A DNA stretch of 17,892 bases from an uncultured Kiritimatiellota bacterium (GCA_934654805.1 CAKUGW010000062.1:1-17892), one strand, 5' to 3'. Positions 8,625 through 16,227 are shown, counted from the first letter of the stretch. Numbers and translations are program-made. The notes: generated from the letters alone by a model not told the origin.

Positions 8625-11600
8625 TTCGCCCCCCTCTCCAGCAGCCAGTCGCGGCGCAGGGCGGCGAGGATGAAGCGGATGTCGCGCCACTTCGGCAGCG
8701 CCTCCCGCTCGAAGCGGAAGACCTCCGCGTCGGACATCCCGAACGAGAGCTCCTTTGCCCGCGCGTCCAGCTCGTCGACGAGCGGCTTCACCTTCGCCGC
8801 GTAGAAGGCGGCGTCGCCGAGGTCGGCGTCCTGCCAATGGTCGAGGACGCCCTCGCCCGAGTCCCACGTCACCTTCTCGCGCTCGTACGCCTTCTTCGCC
8901 GCGAAAAGCTGCCGCCGCACGATCTCCGCGCGCTCCGCCTCGGACAGTGCAAAGCGCAGCCGTCCCCACGTGGAGCGTCCGTGAATCGACTCCGTGCCGT
9001 TCCAGCACTCGCCGCCGCGCCGGTTCCAGAAGATGACCTCGAACTCCCACTCCTCGCCGTCGCGCGGGATGAACGCCGCGTAGCTGTCCCACGGGATGAA
9101 CGCATACGTCGTGACCGTCCCCTCGCCGAAGGCGACTTCCGTCCGGCAGGCCCGCAGGCCCGTCTTCGGCACGGCGCGGAGGCCGAAGGTGTCGTAGGTC
9201 GTGTTGAAGAGGTCGAGCCGTCCCGTCCCCTGGTCGGCCACGAACGAGACGTACGGCCTGTTCTCGCCCGGCGCGAGATAGCATTCGTAGGAGCCGCCCG
9301 CCTGCACGAGGCTCTCGATCTCCGCCGCGTGCGCGTTCGGGTCGTCGAAGCGGAAGTGGAGGCCGCGCCGGTCGCAGACGACCTGCACGGTCGCGGGCGC
9401 GGCGTTCGTGTTCGCGTCCGTGCCGATGCCCGCGCCGCGGTCGCCCGAGGTGATGTCGGTGACGAGGAAGTCCATGTTGCCGCCGAACTTGCGGTCGAGC
9501 CGCTGGGCCTCGGTGCGCACCGTCGCGTTCGCCCAGTCGCCCAGCCCCGTGAGCGCGCGGGCGGAGTAGCGCACCGGGTAGGCCTTGCGGGCGCGCGGCT
9601 TCACGAGCGCCGCCCGCGCGGCCATCAGCTCGCGAACCTTCGCCTCGTCGTCGAGGAGCAGCATGAACGCGCCGGCGAGGTCGATCTCCTTCATCGCCTG
9701 CCCGGGGTCCTTGCTCCACGCCGGCGTCTTGCCCTCCAGGAGGTCGGCGAGAAACTCGAACTTCTTCTCGGCGCGGCAGAGCGCGATCGCGTCGGCGCGG
9801 CGCCCGCCCATCACGTAGCCCCGCAGGAACGTCGTGAAGCGCGCGTCGTCCTTCACCGCGAACGGTCGCTCGCGCGCATTCGCGAGCGCCTGGTCGGCAA
9901 AGGCGCAGACGTTCGTCCAGAGCCCGAAGCGCGCGGCGCCGGACTTTCCGAAGAGCGTCGGCACCCCGCCGAGCGGATCGGTCGATTCGCCGACGAACGG
10001 CTTCACGGCAATCGGGCTTTCCGCGATGTCCGCCGCCGCGCCGAGACGCGCGCGCAGGTCCTCGATGAAGCCGATCATCTCCAGCCGGACCGTGTCGAGC
10101 GGGTCCGCGCCCGTGCCGAAGTAGTCGTCCGCCCCGACCGTGATCTCGGCCACGTACCGCAGCGCCTTCTTGCCCGCGCGCTGCGTCGAGCCGTCGGACG
10201 CCTTGAGCGCCTTGCGCGCGAGCGCCGACAGGAGCGTCGCGTAGCGGATGTCGTCGATGCCCTCGCGGAAGCCCTCCCACTGCAAGGTGTCGACGACGCC
10301 GCCGAAGATGCCGTAGGCGTTGACCATCGGCTTGTAGGTCGTCGAGTCGTCGTTCCACGGGCCGAGGCCGAACGCATAGTTCATGACGGACGAATAGCCG
10401 GAAAGCCAGGTCGCAAGCCCGTACTGCCGCCGGTTCTGCGCCGGATTCTCCGGCCCGACGTGCATCTGGCCGTACCAGCCGACGTACGGCTCGCCGCCAA
10501 GCTGGTTCCAGAGGCGCGGCGTCGAGTCGTCAGTCGGGGCCTTGGACGTGGACGAGAAGTCCCAGAGGTGCCCGCCCTTGTGGAAGAGCGCGCGATGGCA
10601 GGCGATGAAGAACTTGAGCCCGCCCGCGTGGTAGGCGTCGACGAGCGGACGCTCCTTCGCGATCCACGGGCTCGGCGGCTCGTCGCCGTGCATGACGTAG
10701 ACGTTGTGGTGACCGAGCGTGCGGTCGTAGTAGTCGGCCTGCCGCTTCGCGTCGGCCACCATGTCGGCGAACGTGAGGTCCTTCTTCGCGCCCTTCCACG
10801 TGATCGAGCGCGTCGGATACGCGCCGCCGACCAGGAGATCCGTGCGCATCCCGACCTCCTGCATCGTGCGGATGCAGAAGTCGGTCTCCGAGCAGATCGT
10901 CCGAGGAAGCTGGTAGACCTGCACGCCATGCCGCCGCTGGTTGGCGAGAATCGCCTTGAGCTGCCGCTTCGCCAGCTCCAGGTCACCGCCGTTGAGCTCG
11001 CGCACGATGTCGAGGCTGATGTAGTGGAAGCCGCTGACGATCAGGTCCTTTTCGGGGTCGAAGCGCGTCTTCGGGCGCGGCAGCGCGAAGTCGAGCACCT
11101 TCACCTCGACGGGAACCGCGTAAAGCCGCCGCCCGTCGAGGGCCGAGACGTTCACGGCGCCCCGGTAGACGCCCGCCGCCGTGCCCGCGGGGACGCGGAC
11201 GGTCAGGAAGAGCTGCTTGCGCACGTCCCGGCCAAGCGTCACGGGCTGGAGCGTCGCCGCGTCCTTGAAGTCCGGACGCATCGGCTGGAAGACGCTGTTG
11301 ACCTTCGTCCGCCAGTCCGCGCTGCGCACGTCCATCTGACGCGGCGGGTTGATCCACCGCTCGCCGATCCGCCGCCCGTCCGCGTCGGTGAGCGTCGCGT
11401 AGTTCGCCTCCTTCGCCGGATCGACGCGGACGAGGTCCTCGTCGTTCAGGAGCAGCTCGGGGCAGAGCTTGAAGCCCGTGTCGCCGAAATAGCTGAACCA
11501 GCCGTTGCGGTTCTGGTACCAGACCTTGACGACCTTGAGGTCGAGGTTCTCCGGCGCGAACGCGACGCCCTGCGCATTCGTGAACGCGCCGAGCGAGAAG

Positions 11601-11794
11601 CGCACCTTGCCGAGGTCGGCGTCGGCTTTCACGACGAACGAGCCGGGCTCGTACTCGTCCTGCGCGGCGACGATGCGCACGACGCCGCCCCGCGTGCCGT
11701 GCTGCGGATCGCGGTCGGGCAGGAACTGCTCTTCGCCCGTCGCCGGGACAAACCAGTGCGTCAAGGCGGAGAGAAGAAGGATTGACGTGTTCAT
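8621..11794 (-). CDS. DUF4091 / GH123-like glycoside hydrolase with C-terminal CBM9-like domain
   Basis: The protein has 1057 residues. The start at 11794 gives MNTSILLLSALTHWFVPATG, a short signal-like N-terminus. The only other in-frame Met (11914) lies inside the preceding gene and would translate the tandem repeat. No Shine-Dalgarno is visible: the 80 nt before the ATG are pyrimidine-rich repeat. Residues ~20-255 are a beta-sandwich, and ~260-560 a barrel containing VMHGDEPPSPW with adjacent D371-E372. That pairing matches the Asp-Glu dyad of GH123 N-acetyl-beta-hexosaminidases, which use substrate-assisted catalysis. WEGFREGIDDIRY (from W506) is the DUF4091 signature. Residues ~770-950 resemble a CBM9/DOMON-like sandwich (LVTDITSGDRG, FNTTYDTFG, YAFIPWDSY), followed by a helical tail. 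The likely role is release of a hexosaminyl or related residue from an extracellular polysaccharide; specificity is inferred. It sits between the beta-helix gene (88-nt gap) and the 5451-8624 hydrolase (ATGA overlap). Confidence 0.87.
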   Translation of the reverse strand: MNTSILLLSALTHWFVPATGEEQFLPDRDPQHGTRGGVVRIVAAQDEYEPGSFVVKADADLGKVRFSLGAFTNAQGVAFAPENLDLKVVKVWYQNRNGWFSYFGDTGFKLCPELLLNDEDLVRVDPAKEANYATLTDADGRRIGERWINPPRQMDVRSADWRTKVNSVFQPMRPDFKDAATLQPVTLGRDVRKQLFLTVRVPAGTAAGVYRGAVNVSALDGRRLYAVPVEVKVLDFALPRPKTRFDPEKDLIVSGFHYISLDIVRELNGGDLELAKRQLKAILANQRRHGVQVYQLPRTICSETDFCIRTMQEVGMRTDLLVGGAYPTRSITWKGAKKDLTFADMVADAKRQADYYDRTLGHHNVYVMHGDEPPSPWIAKERPLVDAYHAGGLKFFIACHRALFHKGGHLWDFSSTSKAPTDDSTPRLWNQLGGEPYVGWYGQMHVGPENPAQNRRQYGLATWLSGYSSVMNYAFGLGPWNDDSTTYKPMVNAYGIFGGVVDTLQWEGFREGIDDIRYATLLSALARKALKASDGSTQRAGKKALRYVAEITVGADDYFGTGADPLDTVRLEMIGFIEDLRARLGAAADIAESPIAVKPFVGESTDPLGGVPTLFGKSGAARFGLWTNVCAFADQALANARERPFAVKDDARFTTFLRGYVMGGRRADAIALCRAEKKFEFLADLLEGKTPAWSKDPGQAMKEIDLAGAFMLLLDDEAKVRELMAARAALVKPRARKAYPVRYSARALTGLGDWANATVRTEAQRLDRKFGGNMDFLVTDITSGDRGAGIGTDANTNAAPATVQVVCDRRGLHFRFDDPNAHAAEIESLVQAGGSYECYLAPGENRPYVSFVADQGTGRLDLFNTTYDTFGLRAVPKTGLRACRTEVAFGEGTVTTYAFIPWDSYAAFIPRDGEEWEFEVIFWNRRGGECWNGTESIHGRSTWGRLRFALSEAERAEIVRRQLFAAKKAYEREKVTWDSGEGVLDHWQDADLGDAAFYAAKVKPLVDELDARAKELSFGMSDAEVFRFEREALPKWRDIRFILAALRRDWLLERGAK

Positions 11795-11799
11795 GAAGA

Positions 11800-11880
11800 G
11801 GGATGAGGGATGAGTTGTGAGGGATGAGGGATGAGTTGTGAGGGATGAGGGATGAGTCGTGAGGGATGGGGGATGGGGGG
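11800..11880. repeat. 21-bp tandem repeat made of heptamers, about 3.9 copies
   Basis: On the plus strand a 21-bp unit built from three heptamers, GGGATGA-GGGATGA-GTTGTGA, occurs at 11800-11820 and 11821-11841. A third copy at 11842-11862 has one change (GTCGTGA). A degenerate fourth copy at 11863-11880 (GGGATGG twice, then GGGG) abuts the stop of the beta-helix gene. The array fills almost the whole 88-bp gap between that stop and the ATG at 11794. On the sense (minus) strand it is pyrimidine-rich (CCCTCAT units) and free of stops in the downstream gene's frame. The plus strand has many G-runs of three or more, so it could form a G-quadruplex. Copy number is likely to vary by slippage. Confidence 0.95.
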
Positions 11881-11882
11881 CT

Positions 11883-13718
11883 TTAGCGAAGCAGCAGCAG
11901 GAGGCCGGAGGCACCCGCCTGCGCCGCGCCGATGTCGGGCTTGAGCCCCTCGCGGGGGAACTGGCCCAGCGCGTCGGGAATGGCCGTGTAGGGCGCGGTC
12001 AGCCGCGAGGCGTCCAGCGTGTCGCAGCGGATGTAGCCGCTCCCGCCCTGGTAGGCGACCTTGCGCGGCTCGCTGGAGTCGTAGTAGAGCGGGATGCCCT
12101 TGTGCCGCGCCGCGCCCGTGCCCGGACGGCGCACGAGCAGGCCCTCGGCGGTCGTCAGACGGTCGTCCAGCAGGGGATCGCCCGCCCGGTTCGCCTCCGA
12201 GTCGACGATCCAGTCCGCGTCCGCCGGCAGGTTCTTGACGACGCAGTGGCGGTAGCAGATGCGCCCCGTGCCCACGCGCGCGACCGGCACGTACGAGTCG
12301 GACGGATGCCAGAAGATGCTGTTGAAGACGCGGATGACCCCGGGAGTCTGGACGGGATGCCGGTTCAGGACGATCTCGCCGGTCGCGGCGTCGTTGCCGC
12401 TGAAGGTGTTGCCGAACAGGCACCCCGAGTCGTTGCCGCCTTCCGAATAGAGCGTCGCGCAGACGGGCGTGACGCCCTCCGCGCTCGCCGCGGCCGACAC
12501 GCGGTTGCCGTCGAACGTGCAGCGGCGGATCGGCGCGACGTAGCAGGAGTAGACGATCGAGCAGGGCATCAGCGTGATGCCGCTCTTCGTCTTCGCCTCA
12601 GAGCGGTCAATGACGTTCGAGACGAACGAGCAGGCATCGACGACATGGTCGTTTCGCCGCGCGTTCAGGACGCACGCCGCGGCGCTCGAGAGGTCCCCGC
12701 GGTCTCCGACGACCCGGTTGGCCAGAAACAGGCAGTTGCTCACGACCGAGGGCTTGTAGTTCGGCAGGATGACGATGGCGCTCGCGTTCGACGAGACGAG
12801 GTTCTCGACGAACCGCGTGCCGCGAATCCGCATCGTCGAGGAGTCGTTTCCGAGGACGACGCCCAGGCCGCCGTCGCCGACCGCGCGGACGTTGTAGTTC
12901 TGCTCGAAGGCACAGCCCTCGACGTCCAGCGTGACGTTCGGCGCGTAGACGCCGAGTCCGCGCTGGTTGTTGGCGACCTCGTGCCGCACGGCGACATTGC
13001 GCAAGGTGACGATATGGTTCTCTGTCTCTACGGACTGATCCGCGCTGATGGCCGGGCCGTTGCACCAGTCGAAGGCGCAGTCCTCGACCGTGAACGACGC
13101 GCTCCCCCAGACGATGCCCCAGTCGTGGAAGCACCCGAAGAAGCGGCAGTTGCGGACCGTGGCGGGGACCTTGCCGAACTTGAGGCTCGCCGTCGTGAAG
13201 ACGAAGCCGTCCACGACCACGGACTCGCCCGTCGCCGTCTCGCCCGACGCGTCGAGGGCGTTGACGCCGTAGCTGGGCGTCCAGAACAGCTCCTCGTCCG
13301 CCGGATCGGGCGCATTGAACGTTCCGTCGTCGTTCATCACGCGCACCTTCTTCCCGTCCCGCAGGACGTCCGCGCCCGTGCGGTCGCGCCAGACGGACGT
13401 CCGATTTCCGCAGATGACCGTCGCGTTCGCCGCGACGTCGCGTCCGGCGACCGTCTCGTCCGCCGAGGCGCCGGCGAATCCGCCGTAGAGGGACGTGCCC
13501 GGCGCGACGGCAAGCCTGTTCGCCGCGTAGACGCCCCTGGCGACGTAGATCGCGCACGGGACGTTCTCTCGGGCCTTCGCGACAGCCGTCGCGAGGTCGG
13601 CCGCGTCGTCCCAGCTCGCGCCCGAGCCGGTCGCCCCTGGCTTGACGTAGAGGACCGTCCCCGCCAGCAGCGGCGCGGACGCGAGCGCGAACAGCGCGGA
13701 AAGGATTCGGTAAGGCAT
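11883..13718 (-). CDS. Secreted parallel beta-helix (pectin-lyase-fold) protein, choice-of-anchor-Q type
   Basis: The protein has 611 residues. The start at 13718 has AGGAG about 9 nt upstream and opens a signal peptide (MPYRILSALFALASAPLLAG). LYVKPGATGSGASWDDA is the usual opening of secreted right-handed beta-helix proteins. Residues ~80-470 then show regular turns with repeated 'V..C.F..N'-type rungs (VRNCRFFGC, VEDCAFDWC, VSNCLFLANRV, IRRCTFDGNRV). Near the end, VFNSIFWHPSD, DPLLDDRLT and PDIGAAQ match the C-terminal pattern of choice-of-anchor-Q proteins. The tail GASGLLLLLR is short and hydrophobic. Such proteins bind or cleave polysaccharides such as pectin-like uronates, but no catalytic residues can be assigned by eye, so lyase activity is not claimed. 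It is the first gene of the hydrolase block and is divergent from the sensor kinase. Confidence 0.88.
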   Translation of the reverse strand: MPYRILSALFALASAPLLAGTVLYVKPGATGSGASWDDAADLATAVAKARENVPCAIYVARGVYAANRLAVAPGTSLYGGFAGASADETVAGRDVAANATVICGNRTSVWRDRTGADVLRDGKKVRVMNDDGTFNAPDPADEELFWTPSYGVNALDASGETATGESVVVDGFVFTTASLKFGKVPATVRNCRFFGCFHDWGIVWGSASFTVEDCAFDWCNGPAISADQSVETENHIVTLRNVAVRHEVANNQRGLGVYAPNVTLDVEGCAFEQNYNVRAVGDGGLGVVLGNDSSTMRIRGTRFVENLVSSNASAIVILPNYKPSVVSNCLFLANRVVGDRGDLSSAAACVLNARRNDHVVDACSFVSNVIDRSEAKTKSGITLMPCSIVYSCYVAPIRRCTFDGNRVSAAASAEGVTPVCATLYSEGGNDSGCLFGNTFSGNDAATGEIVLNRHPVQTPGVIRVFNSIFWHPSDSYVPVARVGTGRICYRHCVVKNLPADADWIVDSEANRAGDPLLDDRLTTAEGLLVRRPGTGAARHKGIPLYYDSSEPRKVAYQGGSGYIRCDTLDASRLTAPYTAIPDALGQFPREGLKPDIGAAQAGASGLLLLLR

Positions 13719-13753
13719 GGTGACTTCTCCTGTCCTGGGGTGAGTTTGCGAGT

Positions 13754-13799
13754 AGTATAGTCTTTATCGTCCGCAAGCGAAAGTACCCGTTCTGGTAGT
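13754..13799 (-). promoter_or_regulatory. Promoter of the hydrolase block with 19-bp shared motif
   Basis: The minus-strand -10 candidate is TATACT (13754-13759). The -35 at 17 bp is poor (TTTCGC, 13777-13782), which suggests activator dependence. Plus-strand positions 13781-13799 read AAGTACCCGTTCTGGTAGT, 16 of 19 identical to 3953-3971, and lie 21 bp from the -10 box (22 bp at the other gene). Read on the minus strand the core is an inverted repeat, TACC-AGAACG-GGTA. The leader to the ATG at 13718 is about 30 nt and includes AGGAG. Confidence 0.6.
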
Positions 13800-13836
13800 T
13801 AGCACGATTTTTACATTTCTGCAAAACCGTGCTAAC
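13798..13836. repeat. 14-bp inverted repeat in the divergent regulatory region
   Basis: The left arm GTTAGCACGATTTT (13798-13811) and right arm AAAACCGTGCTAAC (13823-13836) are inverted copies with one mismatch around an 11-nt centre. The outer 9 bp (GTTAGCACG/CGTGCTAAC) are perfect. The left arm overlaps the last two bases of the 13781-13799 motif, and the right arm covers the expected -35 region of the plus-strand kinase promoter. No T-run follows on either strand, so a terminator is unlikely. An operator for a dimeric regulator, possibly autoregulatory, is the best reading. Confidence 0.7.
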
Positions 13837-13860
13837 GAACACCTCCGATTATGGTATAAT
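13832..13860 (+). promoter_or_regulatory. Promoter of the two-component system (extended -10)
   Basis: TGGTATAAT (13852-13860) is a perfect -10 with a TGN extension. The -35 at a 17-bp spacing is weak (CTAACG, 13832-13837) and lies inside the right arm of the inverted repeat. The start of transcription should be near 13867, giving a leader of about 54 nt. Confidence 0.65.
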
Positions 13861-13911
13861 GTCTGAAAAATAAGGAGAAATGGCATCGTTTTGAGCGCCA
13901 CCACATCCATC

Positions 13912-13916
13912 AGGAG
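13912..13916 (+). promoter_or_regulatory. Ribosome-binding site that decides the kinase start
   Basis: AGGAG ends 4 nt before the ATG at 13921. A second site, AAGGAG at 13872-13877, lies 13 nt before an in-frame TTG at 13891, too far to be convincing. It is also 2 nt before an ATG at 13880 that encodes only four codons (MASF, then stop). The 13921 start is preferred because it gives a clean signal peptide. Confidence 0.5.
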
Positions 13917-13920
13917 CAGC

Positions 13921-15579
13921 ATGGCCCTTCGGCATGCGAGTCCCCGTCGCCGGATTCTTGCGGCGGCCGTCCTGTGCGCCACGTTGCAGACGGCGGCCGA
14001 GGTCCGCTCGGGCGTCGTGCGCAAGGCGATCGAGGACCCGATGGACGAGCGCTACAACTGGCTGGTCCTCGCGGAGACAAACGGGTTCGTCTCGGTCGCC
14101 GTACCGCGCGCCGACCTGCCGATCGACGCCGCGCGACGGCTCGTCGACCGAGAGGTCGAGGTCACGGGCGAGGCGGTCCGCCCGGCCGGCTGGATGCACG
14201 GGCACGTGCCGCGCTTCGCCATCCTCGGCCCGCAGGACATCCGCCTCATCCGCCCGAACCGGCCCGCATTCGCCGACCTCCACCGCCAGACCGTGACGGG
14301 CGTCGTGCTCGCCGTCTCGCAGGGCGAGTTCTACCTCCGCAAGCCCCGTTTCCAGTGCATCCGCGTCCGCCCCTCGGCCGGCGAGCGGATGCCGCACGCG
14401 GGGGCGACCGTCGCCGTCACGGCCTTTACCGAGCCCGACGCCTTCTACTCGATGCTGGACGAGGCGAGCGTCCGCCCGCTCCCGGCGGCGCCGGCCGTCT
14501 TCACGCCCCTCTCGCTGGCGCCGGGCAGCCTCTTCGAGGGCGCGCCCGGGAACCGCACGCTGCACTCGCCGTACCACGGGCGCATCGTCACGGTCACGGG
14601 CCGGCTGGTCCGCACCTCCGACGAATCCCCGGCGGTACGCCTCGCCTGGCTTGACGACGGCGAGAACACGTTCCTGATCGACGAGAGCGGCCTTTCGCGA
14701 CCTGTCCTCAACGGCTGCGCCACGGGCAGCACCCTGCGCCTGACCGGCCTGCTCTTCGCCGAATTCACCCAGCGCGCGACGCCCGGCCTCCTCCCGGAGT
14801 TCCGCCACTTCACGCTGATTCCGCGCACCGCCGCTGACTTCGAGGTGCTGGAAGACCCGCCGTGGTGGACGCCGCAGAAGCTGCTGACCGTCATCGCCCT
14901 GCTGGTTCTCGCGTTCGCGGCGCTCGTCCTCCGCAACCGGATCCAGCTCGCGCAGTCGCGCATCAAGACCGAAGAGCGCACGCGCCTCGCGATCGAGCTG
15001 CACGACTCGCTCTCGCAGACCCTCACGGGCGTCGCCAACCTGCTCGACACGGCGGCCAAGGGCGTGCCCGACGGCTCGCCCAGCGGACGCCTTCTCCTGA
15101 CTGCGCGCCAGATTCTCGCCTCCTGCCGAAAGGAGCTCCAGTCCTGCCTGTGGGACCTGCGGAGCCGCACGTTCGCCGAGCGCACCGTCGGCGAAGCCGT
15201 CGCGCGCGCCGTCGAGCCGGTCATCTCGAACGCCGCGCTGCACGTGCGCTTCAACCTGTCCTGCCGCGACGTCTCGGAATCCGTCCTCCACACGATCATC
15301 AAGGTCGCGCGCGAACTCGTCGCCAATGCCGTCAACCACGGCCGCGCCACCCGCATCGCCCTCGCGGGCGAACGGCAGGGCGACCGCATCCGCTTCTCCG
15401 TCGCGGACAACGGGTGCGGCTTCGACCCCGCGAAGCCCGTCGGCCCGCACGAGGGGCACTTCGGCCTGCAGGGCGTCCGCGAACGCCTCGCGCCCTACGA
15501 CGGCACCGTCACGTTCCTGCCTCAGCCCAACGGCGGCATGAAGGCCCGCGTCGAACTCAACCTCCAGGAGGAAGCCTGA
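13921..15579 (+). CDS. NarX/DegS-type sensor histidine kinase with serial OB-like extracytoplasmic domains
   Basis: The protein has 552 residues from the ATG at 13921 (562 if the TTG at 13891 is used). MALRHASPRRRILAAAVLCA is a signal peptide or first anchor. Residues ~30-310 are extracytoplasmic and show two or three repeats of an OB-like pattern: a strand 'REVEVTGEAVRP', then 'QTVTGVVLAVSQGEFYL', then 'RIVTVTGRLVRT'. This layout is common in sensor kinases of Verrucomicrobiota and Planctomycetota, with unknown ligands. A membrane segment (~321-338, LLTVIALLVLAFAALVL) leads to a HisKA_3 dimerisation domain with phospho-acceptor H361 in AIELHDSLSQT. The HATPase_c domain has an N-box (E465, N469, N472), a G1 box DNGCG (496-500) and HFGLQGVRERL (513-523). 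It should phosphorylate the regulator encoded 3 nt downstream. Divergence from the hydrolase block suggests it senses a product of that block (inference). Confidence 0.93.
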   Translation: MALRHASPRRRILAAAVLCATLQTAAEVRSGVVRKAIEDPMDERYNWLVLAETNGFVSVAVPRADLPIDAARRLVDREVEVTGEAVRPAGWMHGHVPRFAILGPQDIRLIRPNRPAFADLHRQTVTGVVLAVSQGEFYLRKPRFQCIRVRPSAGERMPHAGATVAVTAFTEPDAFYSMLDEASVRPLPAAPAVFTPLSLAPGSLFEGAPGNRTLHSPYHGRIVTVTGRLVRTSDESPAVRLAWLDDGENTFLIDESGLSRPVLNGCATGSTLRLTGLLFAEFTQRATPGLLPEFRHFTLIPRTAADFEVLEDPPWWTPQKLLTVIALLVLAFAALVLRNRIQLAQSRIKTEERTRLAIELHDSLSQTLTGVANLLDTAAKGVPDGSPSGRLLLTARQILASCRKELQSCLWDLRSRTFAERTVGEAVARAVEPVISNAALHVRFNLSCRDVSESVLHTIIKVARELVANAVNHGRATRIALAGERQGDRIRFSVADNGCGFDPAKPVGPHEGHFGLQGVRERLAPYDGTVTFLPQPNGGMKARVELNLQEEA

Positions 15580-15582
15580 TCC

Positions 15583-16209
15583 ATGAACAGCCGAAAGATC
15601 AAAGTCGTTCTCGCCGACGACCATTTCGTCGTGCGCATGGGCGTCGCCGCCGCGCTCGCCGCCGAACCCGATCTCGAAGTCGTCGGCGAAGCCGCCGACG
15701 GACTGGAGGCCATCCGGCTCGCACACGAGCTGAAGCCCGACGTCATCGTCATGGATCTCATGATGCCGAAGAAGAACGGCGCCGAGGCGACGCAGGCCAT
15801 CCTCGCGGACAGCCCCGCGCGGCGGATCCTGCTCCTGACCTCGTTCGACACCGCGCCCGAAGTCCGCACGGCCCTCGAAGCCGGTGCCGCCGGCGCGCTC
15901 ATGAAGACCTCGACGCCCGACGAGATCGTCGCGGCGATCCGCGCCGTCGTGCGCGGCGAGTCGGCCGTCTGCCCGGAAATCGCCCGGCGCGTCGAGAAGA
16001 GCCTCCCCCTGCCCAAGCTCTCGTCCCGCCAGCTGGAGATCCTGTCGCTCGCCGCACGGGGCTTCACGAGCAACGACATCGCGCACATGATCGGCATCGG
16101 GCCGAACGGCGTCAAAGCCCATCTCACGAAAGCCTACGCCACGCTCGGCGTCACCGGGCGGACGGAAGCCGTCGCCTACGCGCTCGACCTCGGGCTGATC
16201 AGCCCCTAA
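15583..16209 (+). CDS. NarL/LuxR-family response regulator
   Basis: The protein has 208 residues, the standard family length. The receiver domain (residues ~5-120) has the acidic pair D12/D13 in LADDH, phospho-acceptor D58 in VMDLMMP, T86 in LLLTSF and K108 in LMKTS. The C-terminal LuxR-type helix-turn-helix (~143-205) contains LSSRQLEILSLAARGFTSND and VKAHLTKAYATLGVTGRTEA. The start has AGGAGG 11 nt upstream, inside the end of the kinase gene. The two genes are 3 nt apart and surely co-transcribed. The cognate kinase is the upstream gene. Its targets are likely the adjacent divergent promoter and perhaps the GH3-GH13 promoter (inference). The stop lies only 18 nt from the convergent sigma-like gene, with no visible terminator between them. 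Confidence 0.95.
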   Translation: MNSRKIKVVLADDHFVVRMGVAAALAAEPDLEVVGEAADGLEAIRLAHELKPDVIVMDLMMPKKNGAEATQAILADSPARRILLLTSFDTAPEVRTALEAGAAGALMKTSTPDEIVAAIRAVVRGESAVCPEIARRVEKSLPLPKLSSRQLEILSLAARGFTSNDIAHMIGIGPNGVKAHLTKAYATLGVTGRTEAVAYALDLGLISP

Positions 16210-16227
16210 ACCGCGCCCGCGCGCCCG

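Noticed and set aside
11512..11523. Perfect 12-bp palindrome TCTGGTACCAGA containing the TACCAGA half-site of the promoter motif
   Set aside because: It lies inside the coding sequence (residues around VWYQN) with no promoter nearby, and a 12-bp palindrome can arise by chance at Trp-Tyr-Gln codons.
8837..11785. 982-codon open frame on the plus strand opposite the GH123-like gene
   Set aside because: It is Arg/Val/Ala-rich shadow text with no domains, the product of high GC and codon bias on the opposite strand. The minus-strand gene has clear motifs. The same applies to the long plus-strand frames at 235-1986, 2485-3852, 5433-7565 and 11859-13760.
5451..11794. The two adjacent large hydrolases have exactly the same length (1057 residues), suggesting a tandem duplication
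   Set aside because: Their sequences and domain order do not match by eye. The equal length appears to be a coincidence.
13798..13836. The inverted repeat as a rho-independent terminator
   Set aside because: No U-run follows either arm, and it lies upstream of both genes rather than downstream.
13880..13894. Four-codon leader ORF (ATG GCA TCG TTT TGA) before the kinase gene
   Set aside because: Its spacing to AAGGAG is only 2 nt, it is too short to show coding character, and no attenuator hairpins follow.
13849..16122. 757-codon minus-strand frame opposite the two-component genes
   Set aside because: It is an antisense shadow of the kinase and regulator, whose H, N, G1 and D motifs are intact on the plus strand.
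16210..16227. Bidirectional terminator between the convergent regulator and sigma-like genes
   Set aside because: The 18-bp gap is all G+C-rich with no clear stem-loop plus T-run on either strand.
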